Origin: an uncultured Bacteroides sp.
GTDB lineage: Bacteria; Bacteroidota; Bacteroidia; Bacteroidales; Bacteroidaceae
Length of the DNA stretch: 64,000 nt
Direction of reading: 5' to 3'
Assembly: GCA_900555635.1 (NCBI GenBank)
Contig: USLU01000008.1
Coordinates: 68,559-132,558 of the forward strand
Below the pieces are notes generated by a model. It was not told the DNA's origin, did not search any database, and was given only the letters and a program-made list of their open reading frames with translations. Within the stretch, counting starts at the first letter, position 1. Each line of letters starts with the position of its first letter. Positions 26,202-35,018 of this stretch are shown here, piece by piece. The position numbers were made by a program, and so were the translations under genes.

Positions 26202-26951
26202 TTAGAAGTGAAGTTTACTTTTTATATAGTTCTTAAACTGCCTTTGTTTTTTCCATTTCAACCTGCTAAATAAGGTGAAAAAAATGCATTCCTCAAGATC
26301 AAAGCCTCGTCTATCTGCATACCAAGGTAGCACTTTTGTGAAATCACTGGCAGGGATTCCTAGTTGGCTGAATCCATTCATAGATTGTCTGATTCCAGGA
26401 ACTTTGCCTAATTTTAAACGATTAATATCTATCAAAGCGAAATTATATTTATCATTCTCTTTGTGATAGAAAATATTTTTAGGATTGTAGTCCAAAGGTA
26501 GAACTTTATTCAGATGTAGTTTCAAGGTGAATAAAACGAGATCGTACATCAATTTATCTTTTTCTTCTTGACTCATATCAGTCTTGTTCGCATCTGCAAC
26601 AAGAGGGTAAGATAGAAATTCTGAGAGAAAATATCCGGTATGGAAAAATCCGTTCTTTTTAATCTCTATATAGGCAACAGGAGCGGCGGTCTCAATTCCA
26701 CGTTGCAGAAATAACTCTGCATATTCAAAGGCACGACGGGCTTTACTCTTACGGAACCAAGTGTAAATAAGGCAATTTATGAGAGCAGGTCTTTTGTACT
26801 TTTTGAGTACAAAGAGCTTGTCTTTTAAGCGGATCTTTTCAACAGTGTTCCTCCGGTTGCAATACACTTCTTCTCGTTCATATTCTTCAGCCGGAATGGC
26901 TCGAATTAAACTCTCGTAAATTGCATAATGCGGATGAATATATACTTTCAT
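26202..26951 (-). CDS. LPS kinase (Kdo kinase / WaaP-like, InaA family)
   Basis: 249 residues. A eukaryotic-kinase-like fold: an ATP-site lysine in LFVLKKYKRP, a catalytic-loop motif LDYNPKNIFYH (Asp near 159) and the metal-binding Asp in FALIDINRLK. Proteins of this kind phosphorylate Kdo or heptose of the LPS inner core, on the cytoplasmic face. Bacteroides LPS has a single phosphorylated Kdo, so Kdo kinase is the favoured role. It has its own promoter and precedes the heptose operon on the same strand. Confidence 0.85.
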   Translation of the reverse strand: MKVYIHPHYAIYESLIRAIPAEEYEREEVYCNRRNTVEKIRLKDKLFVLKKYKRPALINCLIYTWFRKSKARRAFEYAELFLQRGIETAAPVAYIEIKKNGFFHTGYFLSEFLSYPLVADANKTDMSQEEKDKLMYDLVLFTLKLHLNKVLPLDYNPKNIFYHKENDKYNFALIDINRLKLGKVPGIRQSMNGFSQLGIPASDFTKVLPWYADRRGFDLEECIFFTLFSRLKWKKQRQFKNYIKSKLHF

Positions 26952-26985
26952 TACTTCCTCTTCATTTTACTTTTCTAGAATGCTA

Positions 26986-26993
26986 CAAAGATA
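26986..26993 (-). promoter_or_regulatory. -7 element TATCTTTG for the LPS kinase gene
   Basis: The plus strand reads CAAAGATA, 34 bases upstream of the start codon. Confidence 0.6.
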
Positions 26994-27022
26994 AAGTATA
27001 TTTTGCTATCTGACAAGCTTTT

Positions 27023-28831
27023 CTATGGTTCCGCTTTCTCGGCATATTGTTTCAAATAATCAAAGTGTATCATCATATCAGAAATATCATAAGCATTCTT
27101 TGCAAATGCACTTTCTTCCGGACTAACAGCTTCACCTTCTACATTCATCTGGGGATTGACGGCAAATCCTTTTTTCTGTGGATCGAGGATGCTTTGGCCT
27201 AATCCGGTCCATTTATAATCATCCAATTGCAACAAGTTTAGCAGAGTTGGATACATATCTATTTGTCCCATTACTTTGTCGTAACGCATTCCTACTGGGG
27301 AATTGACTATGATGAATGGGGTGAATGTTTTATCGGAGACGACTCCCTTTCCGCCAGGGGTATTACATAACTCCGGACGATAATTGGCTAATCCCTCGTG
27401 ATCGCCGGTTATGACAATTAGTGTTTCTGCGTATTCTGGGCGTGTTTTTAAGAATTCTACAAACTCTCCAATGGCACTGTCTGTGTAATGCGCCATTGTC
27501 ATATAATCATTCATCTTTTGAGGAATAGCGCTTGAGAATGAGATTTCTTTCAACTCTTCGGGAAGCCTAAAAGGGGCGTGGCCGGAATAAGTGACACATT
27601 GTATATATGCATTTTCTCCTTTTTTCCAAATCTCTCCATTTTCAATCTTTTTACGACATTGTTCAAGGAAAGGGCGGTCGCCAACGCGCTTGTGGGTGCC
27701 AAAAGCTCCGGTTTGTTCAAAATCATGATAAGCAATGATGGAGTCGATGCCAAAATTGTAAGCAATAACACCTTGGTTCCAGGTGGATACCTTGTCGATA
27801 GTTAAAAGGTAATTACGTGAATTTTTTTTCTGGTGCATAGCTTTTTGTAAAGTGCCATATGTGTGGTCGGGGTATTGGCTGCTATAAGCTCCACTATTGA
27901 TTGGAAGCATTCCTGCACAAAGCAGTAATTGGGCGTCTATAGAACGCCCGCCTTTTACTTGGGTTAATACATACGGGGCATATAAGGTGGTTGAATCTTT
28001 TAGTAATTTGTTTAACTGCGGAGTGATTTCTTGTCCTTCTATTTTTGTCTCAAGTACCCAGCTTTCTAATGATTCAGCCAAGATTACGATGCAATTATTA
28101 CGCACGGATATTTTTTGAGTAAGAGCATGATGTTCGGGTTTCTTACTTAACCAGTCTTCGATTGTTTGTTGAATTTGTGGGGTAAGTTCTTGCTTTTGAT
28201 TTATCAGATCATAATACAAACTGCCGAATACTGTGTATATGGAAGTAGTACTTGCACATAAATAAGCTTTTTGCTGTACTTTACCATAAGCTTCTTTAAA
28301 CCCACCTTTGAAGGAGGTAACTATAGCAAAGATTGCGATACTGCCGCTTAAAAGTATCCAAAAAAGAGTATGACGTTTTTTCTCTTGTTTTCGTTTGTAA
28401 AATTGATAAAGCGGAATGCAAGCAAGAGTAGAAAAAGGGAAGAATATGTCATACCAGCAGAAAGAATCATAAACACTTCCTTTAAAATCGGCCAAATTTC
28501 CCGATAGTGCATAGCTGGTTAATGGAATAGCGGTATAGTAAGTACGAAAATACATCAGATTAATAATTAGTAGTATGTCCAGTAGGAACATAATAACAAT
28601 TTCTGTTTTCCAGAGCCTAAAAAAAAGAGAGGGGATGATTAATATCAGAGTGGCAATTAATTTAGTGGTATAAAATTCGATAGTAGAAAAGGAAGCAAAT
28701 GTAGTTGTCAGACTCCAAATAAAGTCAAAAAGTAAGAACTTGAAAAAGATGGCAATTCCAAATAATAAAGTGGTTTTATCGGTTTTCCGGTGGTGGGCGG
28801 AGTAACTACGTTGTAATGTGCTTTTGGGCAT
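27023..28831 (-). CDS. LtaS/MdoB-like membrane phosphotransferase, sulfatase fold (paralog 1)
   Basis: 602 residues. Five hydrophobic segments (roughly 21-40, 50-70, 75-95, 130-150, 162-180) are followed by a periplasmic alkaline-phosphatase-superfamily domain. Metal and nucleophile motifs: VILAESLESW, then GGRSIDAQ, where Ser297 stands where LtaS-type enzymes usually have Thr, then VITGDHEGLA. Members transfer phosphoglycerol or phosphoethanolamine to glycans or lipids in the periplasm. A second copy with the same Ser position lies at 37810-39546. Divergent from a TagB-like gene, which suggests glycan phospho-decoration. Confidence 0.85.
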   Translation of the reverse strand: MPKSTLQRSYSAHHRKTDKTTLLFGIAIFFKFLLFDFIWSLTTTFASFSTIEFYTTKLIATLILIIPSLFFRLWKTEIVIMFLLDILLIINLMYFRTYYTAIPLTSYALSGNLADFKGSVYDSFCWYDIFFPFSTLACIPLYQFYKRKQEKKRHTLFWILLSGSIAIFAIVTSFKGGFKEAYGKVQQKAYLCASTTSIYTVFGSLYYDLINQKQELTPQIQQTIEDWLSKKPEHHALTQKISVRNNCIVILAESLESWVLETKIEGQEITPQLNKLLKDSTTLYAPYVLTQVKGGRSIDAQLLLCAGMLPINSGAYSSQYPDHTYGTLQKAMHQKKNSRNYLLTIDKVSTWNQGVIAYNFGIDSIIAYHDFEQTGAFGTHKRVGDRPFLEQCRKKIENGEIWKKGENAYIQCVTYSGHAPFRLPEELKEISFSSAIPQKMNDYMTMAHYTDSAIGEFVEFLKTRPEYAETLIVITGDHEGLANYRPELCNTPGGKGVVSDKTFTPFIIVNSPVGMRYDKVMGQIDMYPTLLNLLQLDDYKWTGLGQSILDPQKKGFAVNPQMNVEGEAVSPEESAFAKNAYDISDMMIHFDYLKQYAEKAEP

Positions 28832-28859
28832 CTTGTTAGGTATTTAATTGTTTTGGCGA

Positions 28860-28867
28860 CAAAGATA
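28860..28867 (-). promoter_or_regulatory. -7 element TATCTTTG for LtaS-like paralog 1
   Basis: The plus strand reads CAAAGATA, 28 bases upstream of the start. Confidence 0.6.
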
Positions 28868-28957
28868 ATAAAAAATAATCTACCTTAATTAATGAGGTTT
28901 TTTAGAAGCAACTGCAAATTGTTATAAATAATGTGTGTGTTGATGCAGTAAAATATA

Positions 28958-28965
28958 TACTTTTG
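28958..28965 (+). promoter_or_regulatory. -7 element TACTTTTG for the TagB-like gene
   Basis: An exact TAnnTTTG match. Transcription from it gives a leader of about 115 bases before the ATG at 29087. Confidence 0.55.
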
Positions 28966-29086
28966 CATTTAATTATAGAAAGTGAGTTTTTTGAATAGAA
29001 AAAGAAGAGACGAATTAAGCCTAAACTAAACTATTCTGTTTTAAATCTTGCGATTACAAAGAATGATATCGGAGACGTTTAAATTT

Positions 29087-30151
29087 ATGAAGAAGAAATA
29101 TTTGTTTTTTGTATCGGTAGCATACTCATATCCTATTCTACGACCTCTGCAGGATGAAATTCTGCGTAGGGGTGATGAAGTGGCATGGTTTATAGAGCAA
29201 GGCTGCCCGAGACTACTGGAAAAGAATGAAAAGTGGTTGCGATCTGTACAGGCTGTTATGGATTACAATCCTATTGCTGTTTTTGCGCCAGGCAATTATA
29301 TTTATGATTTCTTTCCTGGAGTGAAAGTATCTCTCTTTCATGGTTATCCTATTAATAAACGTGGCGATGAAAAAGACGACCATTTTTCTGTTCGTGGTTG
29401 GTTCGATGTTTATTGTACTCAAGGAGAAACTAGTACTATCCCTTTTAAAGAACTGGAACGTAAATATGGTTTCTTCAAAGTTTATGAGACCGGATGGTGC
29501 AAGGCTGATGCATTGTTCAAGGAACGTGCTAATCCTTCCCGAAATACTCGCCCTGTTGTATTATACTCATCAACTTTTACAAAGGGTATAACTTCCGCAC
29601 CTATATTGTTTGAAACGGTTGAGCGATTAGCCAAAGAGAAAGACTGGGATTGGATTATCTCTTTTCATCCCAAATTCAATGACTCGGAAGTTTTAAAGAA
29701 ATATAAGAAATTGGCTAGCAATTGTCCGAATGTGACTTTCCATGAAAGTGGTGTTATTGATGCTGCTTTGCTGAGTCGTGCAGATGTATTATTGTCAGAT
29801 GCTTCTTCGGTAATTGTTGAGTTTATGATGTTGAATAAACCAGTTGTTACCTATTGTAACACGACACCTGGTAATCATTTGTTGAATGTGACTGAGACAA
29901 GTGCAATTGAAGGTGCTATAGAGAAAGCTATTGCACGACCTGCTGAATTAATGCAACAGATTAGTGCCTATGTTAGCAAGCATGAGGCTCATTTGGATGG
30001 AGAATCTTCTTCACGTGTACTTGATGCAGTGAACAACTATATATGGTATTTTCAAGGCAAGACACGTTCTAAACCCTGGAACTTGGTACGTAAATTTAAA
30101 CTAAGATGGCGAGTTGGTTATCCTTTGATGGCTACATTACGATTGTGGTAA
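29087..30151 (+). CDS. TagB/TagF-like CDP-glycerol glycerophosphotransferase family protein
   Basis: 354 residues from MKKKYLFFV (MISETFK at 29063 is an alternative). GT-B-like fold. The C-terminal half has SSTFTKG, SFHPKF and the family motif SDASSVIVEFM, which binds the CDP-alcohol donor in Gram-positive teichoic-acid enzymes. In this Gram-negative glycan locus the role is probably attachment of a phospho-polyol or sugar phosphate to the oligosaccharide. Start of a three-gene + strand run with two GT2 enzymes. Confidence 0.8.
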   Translation: MKKKYLFFVSVAYSYPILRPLQDEILRRGDEVAWFIEQGCPRLLEKNEKWLRSVQAVMDYNPIAVFAPGNYIYDFFPGVKVSLFHGYPINKRGDEKDDHFSVRGWFDVYCTQGETSTIPFKELERKYGFFKVYETGWCKADALFKERANPSRNTRPVVLYSSTFTKGITSAPILFETVERLAKEKDWDWIISFHPKFNDSEVLKKYKKLASNCPNVTFHESGVIDAALLSRADVLLSDASSVIVEFMMLNKPVVTYCNTTPGNHLLNVTETSAIEGAIEKAIARPAELMQQISAYVSKHEAHLDGESSSRVLDAVNNYIWYFQGKTRSKPWNLVRKFKLRWRVGYPLMATLRLW

Positions 30152-30194
30152 AGCATTCTTGTTGCTATTAAGTAAGCAAATTTAATTAAATAAT

Positions 30195-31160
30195 ATGGAA
30201 AACTTCCCTGTAGTTAGTGTCATTTTACCTAATTATAACCATTCTGTTTTTTTGGAGGAGAGAATAGCGAGTATCCTTAATCAGACTTATCAAGATTTTG
30301 AGTTGATATTGTTGGATGATTGCTCTACAGATAACAGTAAAGATATTCTGCTTCGATATAAAGATCATCCTAAAGTTTCGTCATTGATATTTAACGAGAG
30401 AAATACCGGTAATACATTTATTCAATGGGATAGAGGAATTTGTTTAGCAAAAGGAAAGTATATATGGATAGCTGAAAGTGATGATTGTGCGGATAATCAT
30501 TTTTTAGAGGAAACTGTTACGGCACTGGCCAAAAATCCGAATGCAACTATGTGCCTTACAGGCTCTGTGTTAATAGATGAACATAGTAAAGTTCTGAAAC
30601 GAAAAAGTAGAGATCGGTGGAAAGAGACCGGAGAAGTAAAAGTTTTTAATGGTACCGAATATGTGAAGCATAATCTCATGTATAGGAATTATGTATATAA
30701 TGCCAGTATGGTTGTTTTCAGAAGAGATGTTTATGCTGGATTAGATAAATCATTTCAGCACTTGCGTTGTGCCGGTGACTGGCTATTTTGGGTAGTAGTG
30801 GCTTTAAAAGGAGATGTTATTGAGGTACGTAAGAAGATGAATTATTTTCGACAACACTTGAACAAAGTTACTTGCAGAGTGAAACAAACAAATGAAAGAG
30901 TATCTGAAGTAATAGATGTTATGCAATACATTTATCAACATTCTGAAATATCTGTTTATAAACAATGGATGGTTAAAGGAGAATGTTATAGAGTAATAAA
31001 GAAAGTGCTTGTGCCTAAAAAAGTGAAATTGCAATTATATGCGAAAGCAAAAAATAAAATAGGGGCTTCATTAAAGCATTATTATTTGGAAAGGATATCC
31101 AGAATGTTTTCAATTGTTATTCCCTCTATTCCTACTCATAAAACAGAAAAATTGAAATAA
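30195..31160 (+). CDS. Glycosyltransferase family 2 (paralog of 35019-35996)
   Basis: 321 residues. GT-A motifs: VILPNYNHS at the N-terminus, LLDDCSTDNSKDI, and the acidic metal motif AESDDCADN near residue 96. The C-terminal 90 residues are Lys-rich and variable. The first 110 residues are closely similar to the minus-strand GT2 at 35019-35996 (shared GICLAKGKYIWIAESDD), so the two flank the toxin insert as inverted paralogs. Low G+C compared with the housekeeping genes. Confidence 0.88.
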   Translation: MENFPVVSVILPNYNHSVFLEERIASILNQTYQDFELILLDDCSTDNSKDILLRYKDHPKVSSLIFNERNTGNTFIQWDRGICLAKGKYIWIAESDDCADNHFLEETVTALAKNPNATMCLTGSVLIDEHSKVLKRKSRDRWKETGEVKVFNGTEYVKHNLMYRNYVYNASMVVFRRDVYAGLDKSFQHLRCAGDWLFWVVVALKGDVIEVRKKMNYFRQHLNKVTCRVKQTNERVSEVIDVMQYIYQHSEISVYKQWMVKGECYRVIKKVLVPKKVKLQLYAKAKNKIGASLKHYYLERISRMFSIVIPSIPTHKTEKLK

Positions 31161-31216
31161 CAAAAGTTGTTTTTAGCTAATATTAAATAACTGTCTTTTA
31201 ATTAAACGGAAGTAGT

Positions 31217-32107
31217 ATGTTATCCATTATTATTTGCTCTATTTCGCCAGAGTACTTGCAGCAAGTGACCCAAAATATATATGATACTATTGGTGTTGAA
31301 TGTGAAGTTATTGGTGTTGATAATAGAAATGAAAATTTTCCGATAGCTCATGTTTATAATGAAGGTGCACGAAAAGCACAATACCCCTTTTTGTTTTTTG
31401 TACATGAAGATGTGAAATTTTACTCGCAAGATTGGGGGAGGGTTATTGAAGAAAAGTTGAGTCAACCGGATTGTGGAATAATAGGCTTTGCAGGATGTAA
31501 AGTGAAATTGAGAACCTATTCGGGTTGGGGACAGGATAAACGTTGGGCATGTACATTATTTTATCAAGTCAAGAGAGGCACATCTTTACTTCATGCAATG
31601 AATGTAATTTCCGGGAAAGATTTTGAAGAAGTTGTCAGTGTAGATGGGTTAGGTATGTTTGTACGTAAAGAGGTTTGGGAAAAGCATCCTTTTGATGAGG
31701 AAATGTTAACCGGTTTTCACTGTTATGATCTGGATTTCTCATTACAGATAGCTTCTACTGGACAGTACAGGAACTATGTGTGCACCTCGCCTAAAGTGCT
31801 AATAGAACATTTTTCAGAAGGTAACTATAATAGAAATTGGTGTCAGGAAACTATTCGATTGCATGATTATAAATGGACTAAGATTCTTCCACTGATGGCA
31901 GAAGGGGTTACTTTAAGTAATAAGGAAGTGAAATATCATGAAGAACGTTGCTTTAATAGATTTGTATGCAAGATGTTGAAAACAGACTATTCAGAGAAGT
32001 GGACTGTTTTGAAAGCTTTTATACTTTATCCGCAATATTCTTGGAAACACTTGTGGCATTGTATTTCAAATTTGAGTAAGTATATAATTGCATCATTCAA
32101 TAAATAA
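31217..32107 (+). CDS. Glycosyltransferase family 2-like protein
   Basis: 296 residues. It begins LSIIICSISPEY, then VIGVDNRNENFPIAHVYNEGARKA, with the acidic motif HEDVKF near residue 66 and WxxxxFDEEMLTGFHCYDLDFS later. This is the divergent GT2-like branch found in Bacteroides surface-polysaccharide loci. 56 bases after the preceding GT2. The IS5 relic begins 35 bases after its stop, so it marks the left edge of the insert. Confidence 0.82.
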   Translation: MLSIIICSISPEYLQQVTQNIYDTIGVECEVIGVDNRNENFPIAHVYNEGARKAQYPFLFFVHEDVKFYSQDWGRVIEEKLSQPDCGIIGFAGCKVKLRTYSGWGQDKRWACTLFYQVKRGTSLLHAMNVISGKDFEEVVSVDGLGMFVRKEVWEKHPFDEEMLTGFHCYDLDFSLQIASTGQYRNYVCTSPKVLIEHFSEGNYNRNWCQETIRLHDYKWTKILPLMAEGVTLSNKEVKYHEERCFNRFVCKMLKTDYSEKWTVLKAFILYPQYSWKHLWHCISNLSKYIIASFNK

Positions 32108-32142
32108 ATTAGAGCGCTTTATTAGAAGCTATTTTGAATTTA

Positions 32143-32905
32143 TCATTTGATCCTGTTAAAGATAACTTGTATCATTGTTAGGTATATCATGGTTTGTGAA
32201 GTTTTTTGGAGTACTTCGTAGTCTTTACTGAGCCTTTTAAAACTTTTGAACCATGAAAAATTTCTTTCCACGATCCATCTTTTTGGTAGTACTGTGAACC
32301 TTTTTGGCAGCATCAGGTCTGAGTACAATTTCCAATACCCACCCAAATGTTTTTCATACATTCTCAATCAATTTATCTCTGTATCCTCCATCAGCCACAA
32401 TCTTACTGAGTCTAGGGAATCTGCCCTTGAGATTACTGATTACATCAACGACTTTTTTACTATCATGTATGTTTGTAGTGTGGACAACTTCGGCCAAAAT
32501 TAAGCCAAGCGTATCAGTGATGATGTGTTGTTTACGGTCTTTTGTCTTTTTGCCTCCATCAATACTATGTGATTCACCAACATTACGGGAAGTCTTTAAG
32601 TTTTGATTATCAATCAGTCCTAAACTCGGGCTTTTGTTCTTTCCACTCTGCTGTAGAACCATCTCTCGCAGTATTTTATGCACATCCTCTAAAACAGCTA
32701 TTTCTTCGTTTACGATAATAATAGTAAACTGTATTCTAAGGAGCGAAGTTACAAGGAAGCATACGCCATTGACATCCGGTTTTTATCCAATAGAAAATGC
32801 CATTAAAAATAGAACGAAGAGTATGTTTTCTCTTGCATTCTTTGGCATCTAAAAGATTTTTTGTAACTTGTTACCGTTTATCTGTTAGGGTTAGTATTGT
32901 GTCCT
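32143..32905 (-). pseudogene. IS5-family (IS427-type) transposase relic
   Basis: Reading the minus strand in three frames rebuilds a nearly full transposase: LTDK..QV.KNLLDAKECKRKHTLRS, GIFYWIKTGCQWRMLPCNFAP, SLGLIDNQNLKTS, VDVISNLKGRFPRLSKIVADGGYR, then FTVLPKRWIVERNFSWF. The copy is broken by in-frame stops at positions where Trp is expected (in the N-terminal LTD..QV segment, and after NFAP) and by frameshifts near 32700 and 32360. No start codon in frame and no clear terminal inverted repeats were found. It is dead but marks past insertion beside the MACPF gene. Confidence 0.85.
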
Positions 32906-33410
32906 GTTTTATTGTTCTTTAAATGTGATTTGGTCATTATTTTTGAAGATGAGAAATAGATAGGAGCTTGCCAACTCGTAGACTTTTAAATCAATACAGT
33001 TTCTTAGTTGTAATACTCTTTTTAACCAATATCCTGATATATGTACTAAAAAAGAATAAACATTTTATAGAAATTACTATGAATCAATCTAGAAGAAAAG
33101 CATCAACCTACAAAGAGGATAGCTCAGTTACTTGCAGTAGCTTCCAACTAGTCAATGTCTTTCTATATAATAATATAGTGTATAAATTGAATTCAACAAG
33201 CTGATTCCCAATGCTATTATAAACATTATCAATGAATCAACAAGACGCCTTATGAAGAAATATTTAATGTGCCTACAGGTATCAACTTGAATCTTAATGA
33301 AGAAATCATCGTAACTATTTGACTCAGATAGAATTGGGTAATATGTTCTTGTGTGGTTACTTTTCCTTTTAAAATCTATAATTCAAGGATTAATCTTTAA
33401 AAAAGAAAAT
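32906..33410. other. AT-rich non-coding stretch between IS relic and MACPF gene
   Basis: About 500 bases without a convincing gene. A -7 element TATTTTTG lies at 32938-32945. A 78-codon open frame (32968-33204) has no recognisable domain and probably is not translated. Short frames after 33205 look like decayed sequence. The MACPF promoter is likely here but no full consensus was found near its start. Confidence 0.5.
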
Positions 33411-34829
33411 ATGAAAAAGTTATTACAATTCTTAAGCTGGATGACGATAATTGTATCCGGATGTTCTGATGAAAATACCATCGACTTCTCCCTTATGTCC
33501 TCCACTCAAAACGTAATTACTCGAGCTGGAGGCGACGGGCTTTACGATGTTTTAGGTATGAGCTACGATGCTACAACAACCTATTTAAGCGATATTGCCG
33601 TAAGATTGCCAGTTATTGATTGTAGCAAAATTGATAAAAACAGAATTATTATATCAACTGCATCAGGAAGTAATTCCGGTTATTATTACGGAGCTAATTC
33701 GGAAGATTATGTCAAAGATATAATAAGAAAAACACAGATTTCATTAGGGGCAAATTCTGACTCTATTAAGTCATGCTTATTTGGCGGTACACTATCTAAT
33801 AATAAGCATTTAACATCTAAATTTTCTTATTCATCTCAATATTCTTTTGCAAGCCATGATGAAGTGTTTCGTATTAAATATCTACGTTTGAATGCAGATA
33901 TAACATTATTAAAGCAATGTTTATCTCAAACATTTCTGGAAGATTTAAACAACTATCAACCAGATCAATTTGTAGAAGCATACGGAACTCATGTCCTATG
34001 TGATGTCTCAATAGGTGGACGTTTAAATATGATATACCGTTCGTTAATCTATACTGAAACTTCTTCGACAGCAAAAACCAGAATTGTAAAATCAGGCTTT
34101 AATGCTACAATACCCAAAATACTCAGTTTTAACACATCAAGTGACTCCGAAGTTACTATAACAGAAACTGACACGAAGAAAAATGAAAACTGGTCACTTT
34201 TTGTTCAATCGCACGGCGGAAGAGCTATAAATAACATATACACACCAGCTGGTGGTGTACCAGCTATTGATCTTGGTACATGGCAAGGCTCAATTACAGA
34301 GCAAAATGCAGCACTAGTTGATGTAGCTTGGGAGAAAGCAATCCCTATCTATGAACTAATCTCTGACCTAAATAAAAGAGAAAAAATCAAAGAAGCAATA
34401 GTAAGATACATTCAAAAGAAAAAAATGAATATCTTGCCAATAGCACCTGTATTCACTAGCTTCAATGGGCGAGATCACTATTACACAACTGTATATATGC
34501 CAACTTATGGAGGTGGAGGTTGGAAAAATGAAGGAGCCTTTTTTTCAATATTTACAGAAAAAATTTCAGAAACAGTCCCTCTTTATCAATACTACGGAAA
34601 TAGGGACCATTATTATACGACGGTTTACAATGCAAATGGAATAGGAGGAAGAAAATATGAGTGTATTATTGGCTATGTATATCCAACTCCAATGGAAGGT
34701 GCAATCCCATTATATCAGGCATATAATGGTCGGGATCATTATTATACAACTGTGTATATGCCAACTTATGGAGGAGGGGGCTGGAAGAATGAAGGTATTC
34801 TATGCTATGTCCTCCCAATAACCGATTAA
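33411..34829 (+). CDS. MACPF-domain surface lipoprotein (Bacteroidales antimicrobial toxin type)
   Basis: 472 residues from MKKLLQFLSW. A lipobox VSGC (Cys18) is followed by SDEN, an acidic stretch like the Bacteroidota surface-export signal. The MACPF signature is YGTHVLCDVSIGG (Tyr191 to Gly203), within a domain of about 45-340 that should form membrane pores. Residues 344-472 are three repeats of about 43 with core GRDHYYTTVY, resembling DUF5648 and probably binding a target. Bacteroides MACPF proteins (BSAPs) kill related strains by binding an outer-membrane protein or LPS glycan. The position inside an LPS-type locus, next to an IS relic and in AT-rich DNA, fits acquisition with a new glycan type. 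Confidence 0.88.
   Translation: MKKLLQFLSWMTIIVSGCSDENTIDFSLMSSTQNVITRAGGDGLYDVLGMSYDATTTYLSDIAVRLPVIDCSKIDKNRIIISTASGSNSGYYYGANSEDYVKDIIRKTQISLGANSDSIKSCLFGGTLSNNKHLTSKFSYSSQYSFASHDEVFRIKYLRLNADITLLKQCLSQTFLEDLNNYQPDQFVEAYGTHVLCDVSIGGRLNMIYRSLIYTETSSTAKTRIVKSGFNATIPKILSFNTSSDSEVTITETDTKKNENWSLFVQSHGGRAINNIYTPAGGVPAIDLGTWQGSITEQNAALVDVAWEKAIPIYELISDLNKREKIKEAIVRYIQKKKMNILPIAPVFTSFNGRDHYYTTVYMPTYGGGGWKNEGAFFSIFTEKISETVPLYQYYGNRDHYYTTVYNANGIGGRKYECIIGYVYPTPMEGAIPLYQAYNGRDHYYTTVYMPTYGGGGWKNEGILCYVLPITD
34440..34826 (+). repeat. Three tandem repeats encoding the MACPF C-terminal domain
   Basis: Three units of 41-45 codons. Units 1 and 3 are nearly identical in DNA around the GRDHYYTTVYMPTYGGGGWK core, while unit 2 is diverged (NANGIGGRKYE). 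The pattern suggests recent duplication or gene conversion between units 1 and 3. Confidence 0.8.
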
Positions 34830-34930
34830 TATTTGATGTTAAAACAATCTTAATGAAATAATAGATAAGACTGGTGAAAATAAGTGCAAGCATTTTGAAA
34901 GACTAAATTTTGTCCCTCCTAAAAGCTAAA

Positions 34931-34976
34931 CAATCATACCTAAGGTTACAATAATAAATGCATTCTTGGGTATGAT
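34931..34976. repeat. Hairpin after the MACPF gene
   Basis: AATCATACCTAAG (34931-34943) pairs with CTTGGGTATGATT (34964-34976) with one imperfect pair. An A-run follows on the plus strand, not a T-run, so it is not a standard terminator for the MACPF transcript. Confidence 0.5.
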
Positions 34977-35018
34977 TAAAAAAATCAATAGTAATTTAAT
35001 CTATATCCACATATTTTA

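Noticed and set aside
32968..33204. 78-codon open frame between the IS relic and the MACPF gene
   Set aside because: It starts at a non-ATG codon, has no recognisable domain and lies in decayed AT-rich sequence.
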